Shown here: positions 37,436 to 41,723 of the stretch, in pieces
Layout: each line of letters begins with the position of its first letter
Numbering within the stretch: the stretch's first letter is position 1
Source of the DNA: a virus
Direction: 5' to 3' (one strand)
Virus record (IMG/VR): IMGVR_UViG_3300037248_000020
Coordinates: 1 to 41,723 of that record
Length of the DNA: 41,723 nucleotides
Made by a program: the position numbers and the translations under genes
The notes under the pieces: model-generated
Told to the model about the DNA's origin: nothing
The model's input: the letters and a program-made list of their open reading frames with translations, nothing else
The model's database searches: none

Positions 37436-38059
37436 CTAGCCGGTTTTTCGGGGGGTTCTGGAGGGAGACTTTTGCACACCGTGGAACCAGATTTCCACAA
37501 AGTTTTTCACAGCCCCGCGTCTCGCTTCCTTCGAATGAACCTTGAAAGCGGGGGTCGCGATCGGGGAGATGAACGCGAGATGCCAGAGCGAGCCCCAGAT
37601 CTGGAGCGCGGCCGGGATCGGGTCCAGGTCCTTCCGCAAGGTCCCCCGAAGGACCTCGAGCTCGATCGTCCGCGCGATCACGCGCGTCACAGTCGCGGGA
37701 AGGTCGAACAGTAGCTCGCGAGCGATCTCCGGCCGCTCCAGCATCGCGAAGATCGCGATCCGAACATATCGGTCGTCAAGCCGGTCGAAAAACTCGAGCA
37801 TCGCTTTCCGGAGCCCGCGCTCGAAATTGGGATCGTTCTCGAGGATCCGGCCGAGTTCGTCGTTTGTCATCCGGAGGTCCAGCGACTTGCGAAGCGCGGA
37901 CTCGAAGAGCTTCTCCTTCGATCCAAAGAGTCGGAAGAGCGAGCCCTCGGTACAGTCGGCGCGAGTGCAGATCTCTTTCGTCGTGCTCCCGTGGAAGCCG
38001 GACTCGGCGAAAGACTCTATCGCGGCCGCGAGGATTCTCTCCGCGACTTTTGATGCCAT
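37436..38059 (-). CDS. TetR/AcrR-family transcriptional regulator
   Basis: The 207-residue protein has a classic TetR N-terminal domain: ILAAAIESFAESGFHGSTTK, then EICTRADCTEGSLFRLFGSK with the recognition helix around residues 38-47. The C-terminal helical domain would bind a ligand and dimerise (VIARTIELEVLRGTLRKDL). TetR regulators are uncommon in phages; this could be an acquired bacterial gene or a phage regulator that senses a host metabolite. Its start region and three upstream inverted repeats suggest autoregulation. It is followed by the attP-candidate gap. Confidence 0.9.
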   Translation of the reverse strand: MASKVAERILAAAIESFAESGFHGSTTKEICTRADCTEGSLFRLFGSKEKLFESALRKSLDLRMTNDELGRILENDPNFERGLRKAMLEFFDRLDDRYVRIAIFAMLERPEIARELLFDLPATVTRVIARTIELEVLRGTLRKDLDPIPAALQIWGSLWHLAFISPIATPAFKVHSKEARRGAVKNFVEIWFHGVQKSPSRTPRKTG

Positions 38060-38104
38060 GCAGGGACCCCGTTTTTGGGTTGGGAATCGACTGTTTTCTT
38101 GGAC

Positions 38105-38118
38105 TTCGGAAATCCGAA
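38105..38118. promoter_or_regulatory. Inverted repeat upstream of TetR gene (1 of 3)
   Basis: Arms TTCGGA and TCCGAA are separated by two bases. The site lies just downstream of a possible minus-strand -10 (TACAAT, 38132-38137), where bound repressor would block elongation. It shares the TTCGG/CCGAA core with the other two repeats in this gap. Confidence 0.6.
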
Positions 38119-38167
38119 CAAAGGTAGGAAGATTGTAACGGAGAATATCGGAGTGTACGCGCTAATA

Positions 38168-38187
38168 ATTCGGAACGCGTCCCGAAT
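38168..38187. promoter_or_regulatory. Inverted repeat upstream of TetR gene (2 of 3)
   Basis: A near-perfect 20-bp palindrome with arms ATTCGG and CCGAAT around an ACGCGT centre; only one pair is mismatched. It lies about 30 bp upstream of the possible -10 at 38132-38137, in the position of a -35 or upstream operator. Confidence 0.65.
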
Positions 38188-38213
38188 GACGGGCACGGGC
38201 CTTTACTCGAGGA

Positions 38214-38235
38214 CGTGTTCCGAAAACGGAACACG
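38214..38235. promoter_or_regulatory. Inverted repeat upstream of TetR gene (3 of 3)
   Basis: Perfect 9-base arms CGTGTTCCG and CGGAACACG are separated by AAAA, about 155 bp upstream of the TetR start and 36 bp after the previous stop. No T-run follows, so it is more likely an operator than a terminator. It contains the same CCGAA-type half as the other two. Confidence 0.7.
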
Positions 38236-38270
38236 GCGACGAAAAGCGCTGTTACGAAAACCGAAAAAGC

Positions 38271-38561
38271 TCACTCGCTCGGCTCGACCGGAGGGAGTAC
38301 TCGCTTCGAGGGAATCGTCTCTGTCACTTTGTCGAACTTGGGAGCGGCGACGGGACCGCCGGCCGCGCTCATGTGATGAGCGGTCGCTTCGAAGTAAGTC
38401 TCGGGGTCGTTTTTCTGTGGAGGTTCGGTGATCCTCATTGCTCGACGGATGAAGATCCGCTCGCCGTACACGATCGCGTCGGGTTCACCGTTTGCGGGGA
38501 GCTGGACCTCGGCGACGAGGGATCCGTCCTTCGTCTCGAGTCTCATCGTTTGCATGCTCAC
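38271..38561 (-). CDS. Hypothetical 96-residue protein
   Basis: The GTG start at 38561 has GGAGG six bases upstream. The product begins MSMQTMRLETKDGSLVAEVQ and contains PDAIVYGERIFIRR, followed by a Pro-rich tail. It looks like a small beta-sheet protein. No family recognised. It lies between the lysis cassette and TetR. Confidence 0.55.
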   Translation of the reverse strand: MSMQTMRLETKDGSLVAEVQLPANGEPDAIVYGERIFIRRAMRITEPPQKNDPETYFEATAHHMSAAGGPVAAPKFDKVTETIPSKRVLPPVEPSE

Positions 38562-38597
38562 GGGAAACCTCCGGTGTAAAGGTGTAAAGAGAATCCT

Positions 38598-38614
38598 TAC
38601 ACTCGAGGAGTGTA
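38598..38614. promoter_or_regulatory. Short perfect inverted repeat before the 96-residue gene
   Basis: Arms TACACTC and GAGTGTA flank GAG. Two direct GTGTAAAG copies lie next to it at 38575 and 38583. It is in the short gap between the anchored spanin candidate and the next gene. Without a T-run it is more likely a binding site or weak attenuator. Confidence 0.5.
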
Positions 38615-38616
38615 GC

Positions 38617-39273
38617 TCAGAACTTGATCCCCGCTCCGACGAATGCGGTTCCGCCGATCACGCCCGCGGACACGACGACGGGTCCTCGAGAGTAGGAAAC
38701 CTGCCCGCCGAACACGTTCAAGCCGGCGTGAGTGTCGTAGCCGACGAGTCCGGCCGCGGTCCATCGCTGGATCCTGGGGAGCGGTTGATCGAGGACCGGG
38801 ACATCGATCCCCCCGACGACTTCCCCGTTCGGACTCGAGGCGAGTACTCGCTGAGTTTTATCGGGCATCCGGACGAGGGTGAGGTCGACCGTTACAGGGG
38901 GGCATGCTCTCGCCCCGCTTGCGCCTGGGAGAGCGAGAGCATCTCCTGGGTGCGTGAGGATCCCCCCCGAAACGCCCTCGGCAAATCGACTGCTAGGGGG
39001 TTTTATGGCGGGATCGACCGTAAGCTCGACGATCCGCTCGACTTTCGCCCCTTTTGGGAGGACTTGAGCCGGTTTGACGGGTTTCGAGCCGGCCGGCGCC
39101 CCCGGGAGGATCCCCGAGGGGACCCGCTGGAGCTCGAGGGATCCGTCCTTCTCGCGAGCGGCCGGCGCCGCGGTTTCCGCCTTTGCAGGTTTCGGCCGGT
39201 AGATCCCCCAGGCGACGACGAACCCGATTCCGATCAGAGCGACCGCTAAGATCGCGACGATGTGTGTCTTCAT
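38617..39273 (-). CDS. Anchored periplasmic protein in lysis cassette (spanin candidate)
   Basis: The start at ATG 39273 overlaps the holin-candidate stop by ATGA. The 218-residue product has one N-terminal transmembrane segment (THIVAILAVALIGIGFVVAW), a long Pro/Ala/Lys-rich extended region and a C-terminal beta-rich end (LNVFGGQVSYSRGPVVVSAG). An inner-membrane anchor, an envelope-spanning linker and position after holin and endolysin suit a one-piece spanin that would fuse the membranes in the last step of lysis. It lacks a lipoprotein signal, and the beta-rich end is not typical, so a different role is possible. Confidence 0.5.
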   Translation of the reverse strand: MKTHIVAILAVALIGIGFVVAWGIYRPKPAKAETAAPAAREKDGSLELQRVPSGILPGAPAGSKPVKPAQVLPKGAKVERIVELTVDPAIKPPSSRFAEGVSGGILTHPGDALALPGASGARACPPVTVDLTLVRMPDKTQRVLASSPNGEVVGGIDVPVLDQPLPRIQRWTAAGLVGYDTHAGLNVFGGQVSYSRGPVVVSAGVIGGTAFVGAGIKF

Positions 39274-39470
39274 TGCTTCACGTCTTCTTTCTGAGGAAAA
39301 ATATCTTCCTTCACGCTGTGACCGATCACGGCGCCGAGGAGCGCGACCATAAATCCGATATAAGTCGCGTCGAGTCGGTGCAGCCACGCGAGGACGTGAC
39401 CCGTGAGGAAAAAGGCGCTACAGAATGCAGTCGTGCGGCCGGAGAGCTTGGCGAACACTTTGGAGAGCAT
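39270..39470 (-). CDS. Holin candidate (two transmembrane segments)
   Basis: The 66-residue protein has RTTAFCSAFFLTGHVLAWLH, then DATYIGFMVALLGAVIGHSV and a charged C terminus (KEDIFPQKEDVKQ). Two membrane spans with a short linker and charged end match class II holins and related small phage membrane proteins. It follows the endolysin in the operon and would release it through the inner membrane. Confidence 0.65.
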   Translation of the reverse strand: MLSKVFAKLSGRTTAFCSAFFLTGHVLAWLHRLDATYIGFMVALLGAVIGHSVKEDIFPQKEDVKQ

Positions 39471-39516
39471 TGAGCCCGAAAAACCTTCTGGGGGAGGGTT
39501 GCTCGAGTGCGATTTT

Positions 39517-39684
39517 TTAGATGACCTTGATCTTCGCGAGCTCGGTCTCGATCGCTTTTTTGATCGAGCCGACTTCGTTCGTTACGTGAGTTTTGATCGA
39601 AGCGACGTCCGCGAGAACGAACTTCCCATAGATCGAGCCGAGAACGAGTCCGCCGACGGCGCCGATTACGATTCCCTGAAACAT
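39517..39684 (-). CDS. Small membrane protein with helical tail
   Basis: The start at ATG 39684 follows GGAGG. The 55-residue product has one transmembrane segment (FQGIVIGAVGGLVLGSIYGK) and an amphipathic helix with Lys/Glu heptads. It lies between the endolysin and the holin candidate and could be a holin accessory or antiholin. The longer upstream frame is a shadow of endolysin sequence. Confidence 0.55.
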   Translation of the reverse strand: MFQGIVIGAVGGLVLGSIYGKFVLADVASIKTHVTNEVGSIKKAIETELAKIKVI

Positions 39685-39700
39685 GAGTTTTTCCTCCGTT

Positions 39701-40291
39701 CTAAGTTTGAACATCTCCGATAACGCCCGCGGCCGCGGCCGGGACTGTGACCAGAAGTTTTGAGAGCCCGTCGACGTACGCCGAGAAGCGGTCCCAACCA
39801 TTGAGCCCACCGTTCACGCGTCGCCGAACCGCTTCCCACTTGCCGGCGTCGGCGAGTCCGGAGATCTTTTTGTCGCGGAAAAACAGAGCGAAGACGTTCG
39901 CTCCGACCGTCGGATCGAGCGCGAGGTCTGGAGTCCCGACGAGGTCGACGCCGAGCTCGCGACCGTACGCCTGATAATTCCCGCGGCCGGTGATCTGGAT
40001 GTATCCGCGACCGAAAAACCGCGCGCCGTCCCCGGTCTCGGTGTTCCCCAGGTCCGCGCGTCCCTCATAGAGTTTGGTGAAATAGGTCGGACCCCCGCGC
40101 TCGCGGATCGGCGCGAACCTTCCGGTTTCGACGGCGACGGTCGCGATCGCGGCGATCTTCGTCGGGAGCGAGCAGAGCTCGAGCCGATCGAGTGCGCCTT
40201 CGATGAGCGGCCAATTCGCGCGAACGTTGTCGAGGGGACCGAAGGGTCCGAGGATCGTGGAGATCGTTTCGGGTTGGATTGAGTCGGTCAC
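39701..40291 (-). CDS. Endolysin, glycoside hydrolase family 19
   Basis: The 196-residue enzyme has AIATVAVETGRFAPIRERGG with the catalytic Glu, then LYEGRADLGNTETGDGARF, FFGRGYIQITGRGNYQAYG and a C-terminal VNGGLNGWDRF as in GH19 chitinase-like lysozymes. It cleaves the glycan chains of peptidoglycan. There is no signal peptide, so holin-dependent release is expected. The GTG start overlaps the coiled-coil membrane gene by GTGA. Confidence 0.93.
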   Translation of the reverse strand: MTDSIQPETISTILGPFGPLDNVRANWPLIEGALDRLELCSLPTKIAAIATVAVETGRFAPIRERGGPTYFTKLYEGRADLGNTETGDGARFFGRGYIQITGRGNYQAYGRELGVDLVGTPDLALDPTVGANVFALFFRDKKISGLADAGKWEAVRRRVNGGLNGWDRFSAYVDGLSKLLVTVPAAAAGVIGDVQT

Positions 40292-40650
40292 TTCGCGAGA
40301 TAACGAAAAATGAACTCGATCGCGCCGGCCGTGACAATCCCGACGACGCTCGCGATGAGTCCAGATCTCATTTCCATCCGGAGGAGTCGCTGCTCGATCT
40401 TGTCCTTCGCGCTCGTCAGTGTGCGGCCGCGATCGCCGACGCCGTTCAAGTCCGTTCGGAACTTCACGAGATCGGCCTTCGAGACCGCGAGCTGTTCGAG
40501 TGTCGCGTCTAGCTTTTTTTCAAGCCGCTTCACTGTCTCCAGGAGATAGAGACGTTCGTCTCTGTACTCTCCCGTCGATATAACCTCGAGGACTGCGCCG
40601 GCGACCATCCCCCCACGATCAAGCCTCGAGAGCGGCCGCGTCGACGTCAC
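40288..40650 (-). CDS. XhlA-like coiled-coil membrane protein (holin accessory)
   Basis: The 120-residue frame (a later ATG at 40608 is possible; neither start has a clear ribosome-binding site) has a long coiled coil (LLETVKRLEKKLDATLEQLA) and a C-terminal transmembrane segment (LIASVVGIVTAGAIEFIFRY). This soluble-coil-then-membrane layout matches XhlA-type proteins that act with holins. It is the first gene of the lysis cassette, right after the fibre gene. Confidence 0.65.
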   Translation of the reverse strand: MTSTRPLSRLDRGGMVAGAVLEVISTGEYRDERLYLLETVKRLEKKLDATLEQLAVSKADLVKFRTDLNGVGDRGRTLTSAKDKIEQRLLRMEMRSGLIASVVGIVTAGAIEFIFRYLAK

Positions 40651-40677
40651 GAACGGTCCGTGTTCTCCCGAGCGCTT

Positions 40678-41723
40678 TTACAAGGTCGCGTTTGCCGCCA
40701 CTGTCCAACTTAGGAGATTGGCGACGACGTTCGGGTTCGCTCCGCTAGTGAGACTCAGTCCCCCGACTCCAATTTTGGTCGGAGTGATGAAGGTTCCGAC
40801 CGCCTCGCTGAAAAAGTTGATGAAGTTTGCCCCGTCGATGCTGTAGTCGAAATAGATCGTCGTCCCGTCGTTTCTGAGTTGCAGCCAGTAAGACGAGATT
40901 CCTAAGAGCATCGCAATTCCATTCGTAAGTACGGCGCCACTGTTCGCAGCGCCGGAATGCGCCGTACCACTGTCGGTTGTGACGTTCGCGATTTTTTCGA
41001 CCCGCGACCCCACCGTTCCGCCCGTTTGGAGCAAAATTTCGAATCCTTCGAGCTTCGTCCCGTCGTAGAAGTACAGGCCAAAAAGCCCGGTGCTCGCAGC
41101 GCTCGCCTGATAGCCTCTGATGTTGGCTGTCACTTTGTACGGCGTTGATGGTGCAGCGATAAACAGTCCGCTCCAATTCAAGCCGCGATCGGGAATCACG
41201 ATCTCGATCGGCCCGCTGGACACGGTTTGCCGCGCGGATCCGGAGCCTTGGTTGACCCATGCAAACGACGACAAAGCGGGAACGGACGCCCCTCCGCCTC
41301 CGCCGGCCGGCGTCGCCCATCCAGGCGAACCGCTCACGACGCCCACGAATTGACCCGCGGATCCGACCCCGAGACGAGCTGGAGCTCCCGACGCTCCGCC
41401 GATGATCAGGTCCCCGAGCGTCGTCATCGGGTTCGCGAATCCCGACGCCGCGGGTTTGTTTTTCCATTTCGTCGACGCCGTGTCGTACGTGAGGACATCC
41501 AGGTTCGCGGGAGACGCGAGAAGGACGTCGGTGTCGCCCGCGAGCGTCGAGGATCCCCCGCCGCCGGCGCCGGTTCCGCCCTGGATCTGGAAGTTTGTCC
41601 CGTCGTAAACGACCGTGATGATCTGTCCGGCCGTGATGTCGCCCGTCACGAGCGCGGTCGTTCCGTTTTTCTTGATCGGGATTGCCGAGCCGCCATTGAC
41701 CGTGAGCGTGCTCGCTCCGCTGT
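40678..41723 (-). CDS. Tail fibre protein, C-terminal part (starts at 709 across the contig join)
   Basis: This is the continuation of the frame that runs off base 1. Residues just after the join contain TLAGDTDVLLASPANLDVLT and MTTLGDLIIGGASGAPARLG, short shaft repeats common in many phage fibres. The last 220 residues form an apparent beta-sandwich (WSGLFIAAPSTPYKVTANIR, GISSYWLQLRNDG, IYFDYSIDGANFINF), resembling a laminin-G or concanavalin-like receptor-binding tip. The DNA of the tip (40741-41160) has only one GATC and lower GC, a sign of exchange. A GTG at 41649 could be mistaken for a start but lies inside the open frame. Confidence 0.85.
   Translation of the reverse strand, partial: SGASTLTVNGGSAIPIKKNGTTALVTGDITAGQIITVVYDGTNFQIQGGTGAGGGGSSTLAGDTDVLLASPANLDVLTYDTASTKWKNKPAASGFANPMTTLGDLIIGGASGAPARLGVGSAGQFVGVVSGSPGWATPAGGGGGASVPALSSFAWVNQGSGSARQTVSSGPIEIVIPDRGLNWSGLFIAAPSTPYKVTANIRGYQASAASTGLFGLYFYDGTKLEGFEILLQTGGTVGSRVEKIANVTTDSGTAHSGAANSGAVLTNGIAMLLGISSYWLQLRNDGTTIYFDYSIDGANFINFFSEAVGTFITPTKIGVGGLSLTSGANPNVVANLLSWTVAANATL
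41529..41723. repeat. Right copy of 195-bp terminal direct repeat
   Basis: Identical to bases 1-195 apart from T at 41596 where the left copy has C. It is the overlap that closes the genome; removing one copy gives a circle of about 41,528 bp. Confidence 0.9.

Overview
The window holds one essentially complete genome of a temperate, tailed, lambda-like siphophage, assembled as a circle. Every gene I can support is on the minus strand. The first 195 bases recur as the last 195 (one C/T difference). Joining the ends restores one 519-residue tail-fibre gene in frame, so the unit genome is about 41,528 bp and the contig break is arbitrary. The host cannot be named. Base composition is roughly 58-60 % GC, with a strong liking for ATC, CTC, GTC and GCG codons and an extreme excess of GATC. 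A GH19 endolysin and a lambda-type packaging, head and tail plan suggest a GC-rich Gram-negative host. No stretch over 300 bases lacks a gene. I saw no tRNA, rRNA, CRISPR array or insertion sequence.

Layout in transcription order (high to low coordinates). 38.0-40.7 kb is the lysis cassette: an XhlA-like coiled-coil membrane protein, GH19 endolysin, two small membrane proteins including a holin candidate, and an anchored spanin candidate. 37.4-38.6 kb has a small hypothetical gene and a TetR regulator, the latter preceded by three inverted repeats. 35.3-37.3 kb has a small gene and a large serine integrase behind an AT-rich promoter/operator that may contain attP. 24.0-35.3 kb is a tightly coupled early operon with many ATGA or TGATG junctions. 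It carries a Cro/CI-like HTH protein, YqaJ exonuclease, a candidate single-strand annealing protein, VRR-NUC nuclease, replication initiator, HNH nuclease, SMC/Rad50-like ATPase, RNase H, an excisionase-like HTH protein, many small zinc-binding proteins and a misplaced minor-tail-Z-like protein. A 228-bp palindrome-rich gap at 23.8-24.0 kb ends this operon.

22.0-23.8 kb has a Ros/MucR zinc-finger protein, a tandem-repeat microprotein and two hypotheticals, then the terminase subunits (19.6-22.1 kb). Five small accessory genes and an intrinsic terminator separate terminase from the portal. 0.7-17.9 kb is the virion module: a gpW-like connector protein, portal with a DnaJ-type zinc insertion, fused prohead protease and HK97 capsid, head-tail joining proteins, tail terminator, tail tube, frameshifted G/GT chaperones, tape measure, two related virion proteins and the tail-tip proteins, ending in the fibre that wraps round the contig ends.

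Together the genes describe integration by serine recombinase, repression by HTH and possibly TetR factors, replication on host polymerase with phage-encoded recombination enzymes, GpA-type packaging, and lysis by holin plus endolysin. No phage DNA polymerase or helicase is visible.
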